The notes: a model not told the origin generated them from the sequence alone. Counted from the first letter of the stretch, positions 54,156-64,000 are shown. The stretch is DNA of 64,000 nucleotides from Spodoptera frugiperda (GCF_023101765.2 NC_064224.1:9566103-9630102), one strand, 5' to 3'. Translations and numbers: made by a program.

Positions 54156-54280
54156 TTTGGTGGTGAGCCTATTGCCATATACCGGGCACATTTCCAGACT
54201 CCGTGCTATCACTCTCAAAGTCAAAACCAAAGTAAAGCCCAGTATTTACTTCGCCCGACCCGGGAATCGAACCAGAAAGA
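54088..54280 (-). mobile_element. SINE-1, rearranged
   Basis: Tail motif CCGAAGGGATAGGCAG near 54094, then the middle (TTGGTGGTGAGCCTATTGCC, ACTCCGTGCTA), a deletion and B box complement CCCGGGAATCGAACC at about 54259-54273. Confidence 0.78.
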
Positions 54281-54346
54281 CACCCTTGAACGTCAATGCA
54301 AAAATAATATTTTTTTTTTTTGAGATATTGATTGAGATAGGCGATT

Positions 54347-54396
54347 GACCGACAGACAGACGTTATTTATTAATAAATAACGTTTGTCTGTCAGTC
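54347..54396. repeat. Palindrome with no spacer, 25-bp arms
   Basis: 54347-54371 and 54372-54396 are inverted copies at 23 of 25 positions, centred on TTATTAATAA. The right arm GTTTGTCTGTCAGTC is part of the LINE 3' UTR that follows. Confidence 0.9.
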
Positions 54397-54520
54397 CTCT
54401 AGTTGCTCTATTTGCTCGTTCCAAAGTGTAAATTCCTATGGAGAAGAACGAGCAAGAAACTCCATAGGTTACTCTTTTCCAATCAGATTCACAATACAAT
54501 TCTTGGTTACATTGTTTCGA
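54397..54520 (-). mobile_element. LINE 3' UTR fragment, second subfamily
   Basis: CTAGTTGCTCTATTTGCTCG, AAAGTGTAAATTCCTATGGA and AACGAGCAAGAAACTCCATA; same subfamily as 41219-41450. The GTCAAA end is missing, replaced by the palindrome. Confidence 0.8.
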
Positions 54521-54969
54521 TTGCTTCAACTATGTGAGAACAATGTAACACTAATATTCAGTCAAAGTGATAGAAAAAGAAAATAACCTTGAGGACAACA
54601 AAATTCTGATTCTTTCTGCGCTGAACGCGTTTCGATTTCGTTAATCGTAAAATAAACTCGAACTAAGCCCTCTGAATGGTTGTAAAAAACGTAAATATCC
54701 ATTATCATACGTAAACGCTCTATTTCATTCACATAAAACGTATAGTTGATGTGTTGTATCGTGGTTCGATTCCCTTAAGTGAAACACACCTGTTATTAGA
54801 GTAAAAAATAGATAGATCTGTACTACTTTTAAAGTAGATATACACTGTAATCTTTGCTCAACTCGGGCGTCGACCCCAGGATGTTTGCAAATCTTGAAAT
54901 CATACCACAGTAATGCAGATTGTTTTGTTGAGATGAAAACTATAGCTTATTTTTTTAATATAAAATGAC

Positions 54970-55043
54970 TGGTGAGGCGGGAGAGTGTCAGACTCTTACT
55001 GACTAAAAACTACCCCGTTCTTAATCCTGCTTTGAGTCGGAGT
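54970..55043 (+). repeat. Repeat D fragment
   Basis: GGTGAGGCGGGAGAGTGTCA, ACTGACTAAAAACTACCCCG, GAGTCGGAG. Confidence 0.75.
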
Positions 55044-55159
55044 ATTTTCAATATATTTGAAAATATATCTTGATGCTTAAAACGTTAGTTTGAAGGGTGG
55101 ATAACACTACATAATAATAAAAAAACCTAAAAACTATTACATTATGACAAAACTGCATC

Positions 55160-55345
55160 AAATTTTTTTATCGCCTCCATTTTTAAGTACGGTAATATGT
55201 TTAAAACCATTTTTAAAGTCTGAAAAATACTATGCTGAAAACCGCATTAAAATCAGTCCAGCTATACGCGGGATATTCGCGCACATACATACAAGTCAAA
55301 CCTGACAACCAAATTTTTTTTTTAAATCTGTTAAAACAATCTAAA
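55160..55345 (+). mobile_element. LINE 3' end, subfamily L
   Basis: TTATCGCCTCCATTTTTAAG, TGAAAAATACTATGCTGAAA, CCGCATTAAAATCAGTCC; relative of 47320-47500. Confidence 0.65.
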
Positions 55346-55679
55346 AACGTAACCAACAACATTCTTAGCATAAAGAAAAACTATATATAACTTTAAACAT
55401 ACAAAAGTAATGTTCTTAAATAGAAAGAAATATAAAGACTTCAGAGCAGATTTAGAAAAACACACTATGTTTTCATTCTTAATTACAGAACTGTTGTCTT
55501 TGACTCAGATTAAAAAAAAGAAATGCAGCTTACACTATCTCCATTTAAAAACCGACTTTACGCTTTACAGTTTACGTTTTAATATTGTTTAATGTTTATC
55601 TTGTGTTTAAGAAATCTTCTTGTGTTAAAATTATTTTTTGCTTTCGCTAAGTAGCGTTTAGGGCAAGTTAAATGTCTGT
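55346..55679. other. No recognised feature
   Basis: A 60-codon frame (55410-55592) without motif; AT-rich. Confidence 0.5.
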
Positions 55680-55948
55680 CAATTTTATTATATTCAACTA
55701 ATTATTGCCTATGACTTTGTCCGCGTAGAATAATGACTTCTGACAGAATTTGGGATTCTGATTTTTCTTTATAAAAGTCCCGTCAAAATCGGTCTAGCCA
55801 TTTCAGACATAAGCCAGAACACACAGTAAAAAATTGTAAATAATATTATTTTGGTGTATGATTCGTACACATAATTATTCATAATTTTGCATATAGTAAA
55901 AAGCAGTTTTTTACCTACAAACAGACACTCCAATTTTATTTATTAGGG
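55680..55948 (+). mobile_element. LINE 3' end, RTE-type, longest
   Basis: TGACTTTGTCCGCGTAGAAT, CGTCAAAATCGGTCTAGCC, AACACACAGTAAAAAATTG, CATATAGTAAAAAGCAGTTT and ACAAACAGACACTCC. The last part recurs alone at 6967-7057. The order of motifs is that of moth RTE-type 3' ends as I remember them. Confidence 0.7.
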
Positions 55949-56358
55949 TAAGCAGATGTTCTGAAATTCAATAAAACTGTAACCTGACAATATAATTAGG
56001 TACTCAAAAGACTCTAGGTTTAGAAACTAGCGCCCTCTAACCACAAACACAAGAACTAATACAGTTCTTATGGTCAACATTAAAAAATATATTTTCTAAA
56101 TACAGCTGATCAGTTTCATTTGTACTGGAATTTAAATCTAAACACACCTCAATAAAGTTCATTATCCTATTCACTATTTTCATGAATGGAATTTAAATAA
56201 CAAACGTAGAACGTGAAGCACCGTGTTCTATTCCTGAGTCGGGTAAAAATAGAATGAAGGATAATTATTGATATGGTACGCAGTATATATGTATTACGTG
56301 ATGTAACCAATTGAAATACATATAGTTCTTCGTTTCTCAATTTTTTCAGTGAAATAGC

Positions 56359-56620
56359 AACGTTACGCCTTTTATCCCCGAAGGGGTAGGCAGAGGTGCA
56401 CATTACGACACGTAATGTATTGTGGTTCAATGTACACCCACTTTACACCATTTGTTTTATGAGTCCCATGCAATAGGAGGTGAGCCTATTGCCATATACT
56501 AGGCACAATTCCAGACTCCGTGCTACTACTGAAAAAAAAATCCGAGAAAATCCCTGTATTTGCCCAACTAGGAAATCGAACCCGTGTCCTCTTGTCCGGT
56601 AGTCAACAAACGAGGCAGTC
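56359..56620 (-). mobile_element. SINE-1, full length
   Basis: Tail AACGTTACGCCTTTTATCCC at 56359 to head complement AACGAGGCAGTC at 56620. The A box region has lost about ten bases (AGTCAACAAACGAGG). Confidence 0.9.
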
Positions 56621-56790
56621 TTTACAATGACTTTTTTTTAATTAATATAAATTCAGTACAAAGGCGATATCTACCGATTGGCTACTGATCCACATATACG
56701 ACTCAAAAGCATACAATTCAGTATAACAATAGCTGCTGTCTCTGTTTTAAATCAATCTTTATTTTTATACCAGAATACTAAATTATTATA

Positions 56791-57065
56791 GTGTGGGAGA
56801 GCCATGCTTCGGCACCAATCTGCCGGATACCACGGCCTCATAGAAAACCGACGTGAAATAACGCTTGCGTTGTGTGAGTGAGGTTACCGGAGGCCCAATT
56901 ACCCTTCAGCCCAATCTTCCTAATCCCCGATTCCCCAACAACCCTTAAATTCCTAACCCCAAAAGACCGGCAACGCACTTGTAACGCCTCTGGTGTTTCA
57001 AGTGTCCATGGGCGGCGGCGATTGCTTACCATCAGGTGATCCGTCTACCCGTTTACCGGATTATA
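56791..57065 (-). repeat. Repeat B, near full length
   Basis: GTGTGGGAGAGCCATGCTTC to TTTACCGGATTATA. Close to the copy at 12262 in the middle. The 64-codon minus frame is a reading of B. Confidence 0.9.
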
Positions 57066-57297
57066 CTACAAAAAATAAAATAATAACTTGGTAAACTGTT
57101 CTTTATATTTATATCGAACCAATAGTTGGTGTGGCAAAATCTACGTTGCTGTATTTTCGGAATTTCCAATTCGAACCACATCGTACTGATTGCCAAAGCA
57201 CGCTTTATTTATTAAATGTAAATCTTAAATGTAAACATGTGTTAATGATGTAAATAAAGAAACAATAACGTTACATTTACGCAATCAATAATGTGAA

Positions 57298-57465
57298 AGT
57301 TTGTTTGTTTGCATGTTTGGAGGTTTGTCCGTCAATCACGGTGAAACTACTGAACGGATTTTGATGAAATTTGGTATACAGACAGGGTATGAGCTGACTT
57401 GGGTGATAAGATACTTTTTATCCCACGGGAACGCGGGTGAAGCCGCTGACAGAAGCTGGTAAATA
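57298..57465 (-). mobile_element. RTE-type LINE 3' end, inverted
   Basis: GTCCGTCAATCACGGTGAAA, GATTTTGATGAAATTTGG and ATCCCACGGGAACGCGGGTG; the complement starts CAGCTTCTGTCAGCGGCTTC, parallel to 27113-27278. Confidence 0.72.
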
Positions 57466-57480
57466 TTATTTGTTTTAAGA

Positions 57481-57796
57481 TTGGTTTGTACATACATACA
57501 TACATATCGTCACGCCTTTAATCCCCGAAGGGGTAGGCAGAGGTGCACATTATGGCACGTAATGCCACTGTTTACACCCACTTTTCACAATTTATGTTGT
57601 AAGTCCCATGTGGTGAGCCTATTGCCATATACCGGGCACATTTCCAGACTCCGTGCTACTACTGAGAAATTTTCGAAAAACCGAAAAAAGCCCAGTAATA
57701 CTTTAGCCCGGCCCGGGAATCGAACCCGAGACCCCTTGCCCGGCAGTCGCACTTGCAACCACTCGGCCAACGAGGCAGTCTTTTTGGTTTGTACAT
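57481..57796 (-). mobile_element. SINE-1, full length with 13-bp target duplication
   Basis: SINE-1 57508-57780 with all parts. TTGGTTTGTACAT lies at 57481-57493 and again at 57784-57796, with CATACATACATAT (the SINE tail repeat) between the first copy and the SINE end. This is a textbook LINE-mediated insertion and probably the youngest in the window. The 137-codon plus-strand frame 57481-57894 is a reading of the SINE. Confidence 0.95.
57716..57769 (-). promoter_or_regulatory. SINE-1 internal pol III promoter (A and B boxes)
   Basis: Complement of the A box at 57759-57769 (TGGCCGAGTGG) and B box at 57716-57726 (GGTTCGATTCC). Both fit the tRNA-type consensus at nearly every position, so the copy may still be transcribed. 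Confidence 0.75.
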
Positions 57797-57907
57797 TAGA
57801 AAAATACGAGACGAATGCCGTTTACATAGTATCGGCTAAGTATACATCTACGACCACCCTTACTCTTACCGCGGGTATCGTAAGAGCTAATTAAGAGACT
57901 ACACATT

Positions 57908-58040
57908 TAAGGTAAGCGTCCACAGGCCCGCATCGTACGCATCGTACGCATTCCGTATGACGTCATCGGTACGCATCGCATGTAGGCATTGTCGATGATA
58001 CGGTCCGTACGATGCGGATCAGTCCACGCAGTTGTATGAG
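57908..58040. mobile_element. Element R, right-truncated
   Basis: AAGGTAAGCGTCCACAGGC, a local direct repeat GCATCGTACGCATCGTACGC, GCATGTAGGCATTGTCGATG and CAGTCCACGCAGTTGTATGA. A 26-bp imperfect repeat, GAGCTAA..AAGAGACTA.ACATTTAA, flanks it (57883 and 58039). Confidence 0.7.
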
Positions 58041-58065
58041 CTAACAAAGAGACTATACATTTAAA

Positions 58066-58743
58066 AGGAATTGAGCAACAGCGCTACCTGATAGACAGAA
58101 CTCTTTAAACTGTTAACTCCAAGGGCCTATCAAGCGTTATTATGGAAAATTCTCTTATGTAGAAGAACTTCAAAGCCCAATAGTAGTCAAGAACCGCTGA
58201 TGGATGAGAAGCATGACAAGATACTTCATGCTATAATCAACCTCATTCATTAAATTATAGAGTTCAAAGCTCTTTGAAAGCACTTACTAATTACTAGACA
58301 ATGAATTGACACATCAAATAAATTACATATCATTTAACAGTACCCTACCAATCAAATTCCTAGAAGTATAACTTAGTCTTTAATTTAAAGCAATTTCTAC
58401 TTTACTCACTTCTCAGTAAGGCTTATTTTCTATATGTCAATGACGTGCTTTCACCGGAATTGAACCCGGGAAATGAACTTATATCGATACGTGTTTTTTC
58501 CATGAAATGTGGAAATGTGATTTATTGGAATCGTGTGGCTGTCTGTCTGTCGTCTGGCATGGGGTTTCCCAGATTAACTTGTATAAAAATAACACCTTTA
58601 AAGCATACATAATATATGCCATAGTATAAGTCACTATACTGTATTGAAAATGGTAACATTAAAAAACGCAATATTTATTTTACTCGACCTAATATCGGTC
58701 TTCTTAGTTAAATTCATTTAAATTATATTATTCAATTAACGTA
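58066..58743. other. No recognised feature
   Basis: About 680 bp; nothing matched. Confidence 0.5.
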
Positions 58744-58940
58744 ATTTGTGTTATAAGTCCCATGTAACAGGAGGTGCGCCTATTACTATATACTGGGCAC
58801 AATTCTAAACTCCGTGCTACTACTGAAAAATTTTCGAATAACCCAAAAAAGCCCAGCAGCACTTTGCCCGACCCGGGAATCGAACCTTAGACCCCATGTC
58901 CGGCAGTAGCACTTGCGACCACGAAACCAATGAGGCAGTC
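58744..58940 (-). mobile_element. SINE-1, tail-truncated
   Basis: TTTGTGTTATAAGTCCCATG to head complement AATGAGGCAGTC, with B box complement GGGAATCGAACC at 58876-58887. Confidence 0.88.
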
Positions 58941-60011
58941 AGTTTTTAAACTAAAACTACATAAAATTCTTAGAAAACTTAGCTTTACTAGAAATACCTG
59001 TATTACGTTTCTGCTGTCTATCATTAGACTTCTTTTTTATCTAGGCTACTAATTTTATACTACAATACAAAAACGCTTTATGCAGACCATAACAAAAGAC
59101 GTAATATAAACTAAAAGTGTGATAAAGAGTTTTATTACTACTTTAATAGTAAAAATTTTGTTATTTGAAAACTTAAAAACACAACTCTATCACTTAACCC
59201 AGGGATAGACTCAGATCAAACAACATAAAGAGATCTCAAAAACACCAAAAAGAGATCCAAAAAATTAACAAAGATCCCCACCAACTACAAAGAATATAAC
59301 ATAAGTGGGAACATTCATTTTAATTGTCCCTAATTTATGCGTTAGCACGCACTTTTCTGAAAACCACGGCTCGGGCTAATATATGCACTTTAGACAGGAC
59401 TTGGAATTATCACGCCATGCATAAAGACCGCAAAATTTAAGGAATTACGCCGCAAATAGTGAACGCAAACAGCTTTTAATGGTTTAACAAAGCGTTCGTG
59501 GGATAAAGTAAAATTATTCTCGCCATACTCTCGTCGCTATCATTTTTTCTTTGAGTAAACGTTCTTTTTTTGATCTAATGGTTTGATGTTTAAATAGTTG
59601 AATTGTTATTTTTTTTCTATTTAAAACTTTGTGTTAGTAGCACTCATACCTACTTACAAGACATTGTATTAGTTTTAACGGGTTAGCGATATATTAAAGA
59701 AGGACCAAATTAAAAGTACTTTTAACCGACGAGCATGCATAATGAAAATACTGATGACTGTTCTTCAACAGTTGTTGACATCTGTTCATGAATTGCTACG
59801 ATTCTTCACACCCCTTTCGCTTGATGAAGCGAGCAAGCAATTGGCGTTCCATTGTCTCTGTCTACCCCCAAAGGAGACAGGTGTGAGGTTACGTATGTAC
59901 GTATGAATTAGCAACTAGTAAGAAAGACCTACGGAGTTGCAGAAGACTAAACACTATGAAGGTTACTTTCTATCAAGTGACAATTTAACAAAAAAAATAT
60001 ATTTTCATTTT
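58941..60011. other. No recognised feature
   Basis: About 1.07 kb. AGAGATC is repeated with A-rich spacers at 59227-59275. The part at 59300-59530 is less AT-rich and matches nothing here: a candidate for conserved non-coding DNA. Confidence 0.45.
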
Positions 60012-60259
60012 TCGTTGGTCGAGTGGTCGCAATTACGATTGCTGGTCAAAGGGTCTAGGGTTCGATTCCCGTATCGAGCAAAGTATTAATGGGTTTTTTT
60101 CGAAAATTTATCGAATTGTGTCCGACGTCTGAAGTTGGTGAGTAAGTATTACTTGCGACTTACAACGTATTGTGAAAAGTGGGTATACATTGTACAGTGG
60201 CATTACGTACCATAACGTGTACCTCTGCCTACCACTTCGAGGATAAAAGGCATGACGAC
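60012..60259 (+). mobile_element. SINE-1, near full length
   Basis: A box GTTGGTCGAGTGG at 60014-60026, B box GGGTTCGATTCCCG at about 60058-60071, then a deletion in the body and the end GGCATGACGACG. Confidence 0.88.
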
Positions 60260-61049
60260 GAAATAATTTCTACACAAATAATCTTAAAACTATTACCAAT
60301 AACAAGGTTCTTACGTATAAAACAAAAGGAATGTGTTTCAAAGCTAATAGAGGGCGCTGTCCAACAGGCTACCAAGGGACCATGGAGCTCAAGCTGATTT
60401 AAACCCCGACTGCTTAATCTCCCTCCTTCCCTCTCCGGAGGACCATACCTCAGAGAGTAGCACGTGCTTACTGATTTAAAGGATTTATTCCTAGATTTAA
60501 GAAGGTGTAGTAGGTAAGTAATATTGTATTGTTTTTGTGTTGTGGGAGTAATTTGTTTGTTTTTTTTTTATTGGTTGTGCACAAAATTATCAACACGCTA
60601 TTTATGCTTTGGCTACTTTAGAGGGCCTTGGAAGTCAGATTAATGTAAAAAATGTAATATACAAGATATTTTTACAGTATTGTTAAAGTATATTTAAAAA
60701 ACACTTGACATATAACGGATGACAGAAGTCGCACGTAGACATTCTTCAAGTAAATCAACGTAAAACGTCATAAATCCTACATCGCACATGTGACCTTTAC
60801 TATCTGTTCCCTAAAGTTCTTCTAATTTTAATAAAAGTTATAATAGACAAAGGTGAGATAAACATTTGGTAAATAATAATAAAAACTAGTCTCCTTTATT
60901 TATAGTTAAGTATTCTAAAAATTTATTGTCATGCGGGGGCGGCAATAAATTTTTGGCCCGCATACTTGTCTTTTACAAAACGATTGACGAATGAAAACTC
61001 ATTAGTAAAGAACACTATCACTATTTTAATTGCTATTTTAAAACAAACC
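60260..61049. other. No recognised feature
   Basis: GC-richer at 60345-60460 (CTCCGGAGGACCATACCTC and surroundings), with no repeat match; the rest is AT-rich. Confidence 0.45.
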
Positions 61050-61254
61050 GCTGCACGGTTGGCGCAAGGCTTGGACTACCGGCTGCTGTACTACGTATCG
61101 CAAATTCTGAATGCAGTTCCAGGCTCCGTGCTACTACTGAGAAAATTTCGAAAAACCGAAAAAAACCCAGCAACAATTTGCCCGACACGGGAATCGAACC
61201 CGAGACCCCTTGCCTGACAGTCGCAATTACGACCACTCGACCAACGAGGCACTC
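61050..61254. mobile_element. SINE-2 head joined to inverted SINE-1
   Basis: 61050-61104 is the SINE-2 head (GCTGCACGGTTGGCGCAAGG) in plus orientation. From about 61114 the sequence is SINE-1 in minus orientation (TTCCAGGCTCCGTGCTACTA, B box complement GGGAATCGAACCCGAG, head complement CCAACGAGGCACTC). Confidence 0.82.
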
Positions 61255-61679
61255 ATGATGATCAACTTGAATTAATATCCAATCCAACATCATAATTGAT
61301 GATGACATAATAACACTTTAACCGACTAGGCATAAAACAGTCAAACTCACATCCACAGTCTATATAAGTTTAATAAAAACATACACGTTCCGTTCACAAC
61401 TCCACATTTCGTGTTGTCCTACCGTTTCGCAATTACACTGTGGTCCGCGTTGCATCGCCTGTTGCTTCTGCTAAAGAGAAGTCGTTGTGTTAACGTTACC
61501 GTGAATTACCCAGGTATTATATTGTTGCTGTTAGTCCGGAAATTTAACGTAATGTTCACTTTTTTAAGCTTTACCTACAAGAAATGTTATATTATGTTTT
61601 GTCTACCATTCATTAAGTTTGTGTTCATGGAACAAGATTTTCTCTGAAATTAATGAAATACGTAGAAATTATGTATGTT
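61255..61679. other. Possible promoter and first exon, unproven
   Basis: CTATATAAG at 61369-61377 is followed about 30 bases on by GTTCACAAC and then by a CG-containing stretch ending in CCCAGGTATTAT (61508-61519), a good 5' splice-site match. A 78-codon frame (61411-61647) crosses it. Nothing else supports a gene. Confidence 0.2.
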
Positions 61680-61853
61680 TCGCTTTTTAATCCTTCAATG
61701 CCTATACATAAGTAAAGCAGAGGTACAAATGTTCACGATATTTGTTATGAGACTTATGTACGAGAAGGTGAGTCCATTGCCATATCATTGCCACAAACCC
61801 AATAGTCTCTAAATAAATACATTTTCGAAAAATAATCAGTCGTTGGTACTTTC
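61680..61853 (-). mobile_element. Old SINE-1 copy
   Basis: GCTTTTTAATCCTTCAATGC, GTAAAGCAGAGGTACAAATG, GAAGGTGAGTCCATTGCC, TTTTCGAAAAATAATC follow the order of SINE-1 at low identity. Confidence 0.55.
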
Positions 61854-61860
61854 ATCGACA

Positions 61861-62010
61861 TTTTTTTAAGGCGAGAAAATCATCGAATGTTTTCTGCCGC
61901 CTTGGGCGAGGCGAGAGGGAGTGTCAGACTCTTACTGACTAAAAACCACCCGTTCCCACTCCTGCTTTTCGAGCCGGAGCCCCAGTAACCCGCTAGGCAG
62001 TCCGCAGATC
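61861..62010 (+). repeat. Repeat D, 5' part
   Basis: T-run at 61861-61867, GGGCGAGGCGAGAGGGAGTG, CCACTCCTGCTTTTCGAGCC, CGCTAGGCAGTCCGCAGATC. The cleanest front-half copy. Confidence 0.88.
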
Positions 62011-62390
62011 ACTTTATACCACTACTGCCACTTGCAACCACTATCCCAAAGAGGTAGAATAAGGCAAATGAAATGGAATCTTATTCAGCATAGTCTTAAA
62101 GACCACAATTTAGTTAATGGTACAATTGGCCCAATCTCTCCTAGTCTCGATCCGGAATTACTGCACGCTAATATGTTCCGTTTTAGTTCCAACCAGGGCT
62201 CACGTAACTGACTCGAGTGTTTCGGTTAAATTAACTATTTTGTAGCTACTGACTTGTTCGGTCTTGGGGAGGTATTGTTTATAGATGTTCAATTCTTGGT
62301 TCAGATAATATTCAAAATTTTCTGACCCAATTAAATATTATGTTTTATGGAGGCTCATATTCATGAGCAGCATTCGCGACACATGACACC

Positions 62391-62558
62391 TTTTTTATGG
62401 AATAAGCCGGTAAACGAGCAGACGGGTCACCTAATGGTAAGCAATCGCCGCCGCCCATGGACACTTGAAACACCAAAAGCGTAACAAGAGCGTTATTGGC
62501 CTTTTGGTGGTTAGGAATTTAAGGATTGTTGGAGAATCAGGGATTGGGAAGATTGTAA
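62391..62558 (+). repeat. Repeat B, 5' half
   Basis: TTTTTTATGGAATAAGCCGG, GGTCACCTAATGGTAAGC, GGTTAGGAATTTAAGGATTG, ending near GGAAGATTGTAAAATTG. Confidence 0.85.
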
Positions 62559-62675
62559 AATTGTGCTTACATTAGTCAAACATTAAACGAAAATACAGAA
62601 TTACTTACGAAGTAAAACATATAAATGAGCGACGAGCTCAGCTTAATAACAAATAAAAAATCAAGACATTTTTTC

Positions 62676-62770
62676 ATTGAGCAAGCGCTATGATTAATGC
62701 TCACACGCACACCTTCTCCATGTTAGAAGAAGCCTTTGTTCAGCGGTGGTCACTCATAGGCTGATGATGT
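62676..62770 (+). mobile_element. SINE-3 tail half
   Basis: GAGCAAGCGCTATGATTAAT, ACACCTTCTCCATGTTAG, AGCGGTGGTCACTCATAGG, CTGATGATGTG; the complement of the order at 16961. Confidence 0.72.
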
Positions 62771-62816
62771 GAATAGATGATGTGATGTATTTCTTTGTTT
62801 AAAAGTTATTTTCACA

Positions 62817-62984
62817 AGTAGCTGACCCGGCAAACTTCGTTCCACCTCAAACATTATTTTGCCACCTTTTAAAATTTCCCTGGACTTCTAAAAATAATGT
62901 AAGACCAAAGTTAGCCAAATCGGTCCAGCGGTTCTCGAGTTTTAGCGAATTAACGAACAGCAATTGATTTATATATATATAGAT
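62817..62984 (+). mobile_element. RTE-type LINE 3' end, subfamily I
   Basis: AGTAGCTGACCCGGCAAACT, ATTTCCCTGGACTTCTAAAA, CCAAATCGGTCCAGCGGTT and a TA repeat tail at 62971-62984. Best copy of the subfamily seen at 22120-22413. Confidence 0.78.
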
Positions 62985-63312
62985 AACATTAGTATAGCAC
63001 TTTCTACCAATCAATCATTGACATATTATACTACACTCCGACAGCTTAAAACAGACTATTCCCACATACCTGACCATTTCGTTTAAATTAACTACAAAGG
63101 TAACCGGTCACCGCTCACTGGTCACACTCCCTGTATGATGGAGTCCCTGATGGAGCTACCGACTGCCGACGCAAGATGGCTTCCTTGAAATCCGATCAGG
63201 CAAGCAATTGGAACTTTGATTGAGTATGTGAAATGGTATATATTATTGAGGGTGTTGTACTAGGAAAAGGTAAAGGTATATAAAGCTATATGGAATGTAT
63301 AGAAGTAATCTT
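62985..63312. other. No gene; GC-richer patch
   Basis: 63100-63190 is GC-richer, with an 18-codon frame from ATGATG at 63135 to TGA at 63186-63188 (MMESLMELPTADARWLP). No repeat match. Chance or a small exon. Confidence 0.3.
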
Positions 63313-63600
63313 GACTGCCTCGTTGGTCGAGTGGTCGCAAGTGCGACTGCCTAACAAGAGGGTTCAATTCCCGGGTCGGGCAAAGTATTATTGGGTTTTT
63401 TTCGGATTTTCGAAAATTTCTCGGTAGTAGCACGGAGTCTGGAATTGTGTCCAGGATATGGCAATAGGCTCACCCCCTATTACATTGGACTTATAACACA
63501 AAATGGTGAAAAGTGGGTGTACAATATATTGCGACATTATGTGTCGTAATGTGCATCAGCACCTCTGCCTACCCCTTCGGGGATAAAAGGCGTGACGTTG
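63313..63600 (+). mobile_element. SINE-1, full length, with imperfect target duplication
   Basis: Complete 288-bp copy: A box TGGTCGAGTGG at 63324-63334, B box GGTTCAATTCC at 63361-63371, end GGCGTGACGTTG. AAGTAATCTTGA (63303-63314) and AAGTATTCTTGA (63602-63613) match at 11 of 12 positions and probably are the target duplication. Confidence 0.92.
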
Positions 63601-63806
63601 TAAGTATTCTTGAGTCTTTGACTGCCAATACAAAACTATTGAAGGCAATTCCTTCGCTAACGTCGGACACCGATGACCACCACGGCGTTCAATGTGTTAA
63701 TACGATAGTTTTAAGAGTCCCGATGTAACTTGAAACTGGTAGAGATTTGCTCTATTCGTTCACATAAGCATTAAATTAATATAATTATCTCATTATTGTT
63801 ATTACA

Positions 63807-64000
63807 CAACTCGTTAGTCGAGTCGCAAGTGCGACTGCCGGGTTCGATTCCCGGGTTGGGCATAGTACTGCTGGGCTTTTTCCGGTTTTTCACAAAGTGT
63901 GGGATTATCCAGTATATGGCAGGCTCACCCCCTATTACATAGGATCTTAACATACATAGTGAAAAGTTGATATCCATTGTACAGTGCCTACCCTTTCAGA
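63807..64000 (+). mobile_element. SINE-1, runs off the window end
   Basis: CAACTCGTTAGTCGAGTCGC (A box with a small deletion), B box GGGTTCGATTCCCGGG at about 63840-63855, body to CAGTGCCTACCCTTTCAGA at the window edge. Confidence 0.88.

Noticed and set aside
57481..57894. 137-codon plus-strand frame
   Set aside because: It is the antisense reading of a full-length SINE-1; the same residues recur wherever the SINE occurs (for example 16415-16657, 54136-54348).
63313..63385. Functional tRNA gene
   Set aside because: A and B boxes are present but the sequence does not close into a full cloverleaf by eye and is part of a 288-bp dispersed SINE.

Overview
This window is AT-rich animal DNA with no recognisable host protein-coding gene, rRNA or functional tRNA. 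Its repeat content points to Lepidoptera, probably a moth. Evidence: dozens of tRNA-derived SINE copies with pol III A and B boxes, a Jockey/CR1-type LINE whose 3' tail is a run of GTCAAA units, RTE-type LINE 3' ends, and several foldback elements of the MITE kind. I read it as an intergenic region or a large intron. Assignment to Lepidoptera rests on remembered familiarity with these repeat families and was not checked by a search.

The only long coding capacity is one LINE on the minus strand (7634-10923). Its reverse-transcriptase frame is intact for at least 755 codons. The upstream endonuclease fragment is out of frame by a single slip in a T run, and the 5' end is lost where the element meets a copy of repeat D at about 10923. 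At least five other fragments are 3' ends of the same or related LINEs (25165, 25536, 38350, 41219, 54397).

SINE families: SINE-1 (about 28 copies or fragments, both strands; best copies 16303-16583, 57508-57780, 63313-63600), SINE-2 (9 copies; best 47817-48021 and 48580-48782) and SINE-3 (10 pieces). Other dispersed repeats: B (15 copies, about 300 bp when whole; one copy has a 16-bp target duplication), C (3 copies, sharing its first part with B), D (11 copies, up to about 345 bp), Z (41-230, 20681, 21806), RTE-type 3' ends (several subfamilies) and a short conserved block K (27318, 42950, 50901). Many copies are nested, chimeric or in inverted pairs.

Structural elements read directly from the sequence: a hAT-like element with an 8-bp target duplication and a SINE-2 inside it (48403-48884); foldback elements at 7451-7565, 15456-15628, 32741-32897, 4584-4777, 50089-50212 and 50221-50391; a zero-spacer palindrome at 54347-54396; a tandem array of about 115-bp units at 45212-45560; local tandem duplications at 6101-6265 and 53798-54155; and a CGAT-rich block at 34357-34645.

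Layout: 1-7450 small repeats and foldbacks; 7451-11213 hairpin, LINE and repeat D; 11.2-31.5 kb scattered SINE, B and D copies with long stretches of apparently single-copy DNA; 31.6-38.9 kb foldbacks, the CGAT block and an inverted SINE pair; 39-52 kb dense SINE-2, SINE-3 and MITE content; 52-64 kb LINE 3' ends and the best-preserved SINE-1 copies. Stretches of 300-450 bases between listed features in which I see nothing: 1483-1831, 3953-4349, 4927-5280, 5761-6100, 14184-14601, 16584-16960, 18802-19160, 21402-21805, 25230-25535, 28032-28336, 30031-30365, 30841-31256, 38414-38726, 40094-40462, 40831-41218, 41813-42116, 43041-43419, 43704-44142, 44906-45211, 47501-47816, 49680-50088, 50566-50900, 52050-52468, 54521-54969, 55949-56358, 62011-62329. 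All similarity statements come from reading copies against each other by eye; element ends are good to about 5-10 bases unless a target duplication fixes them.
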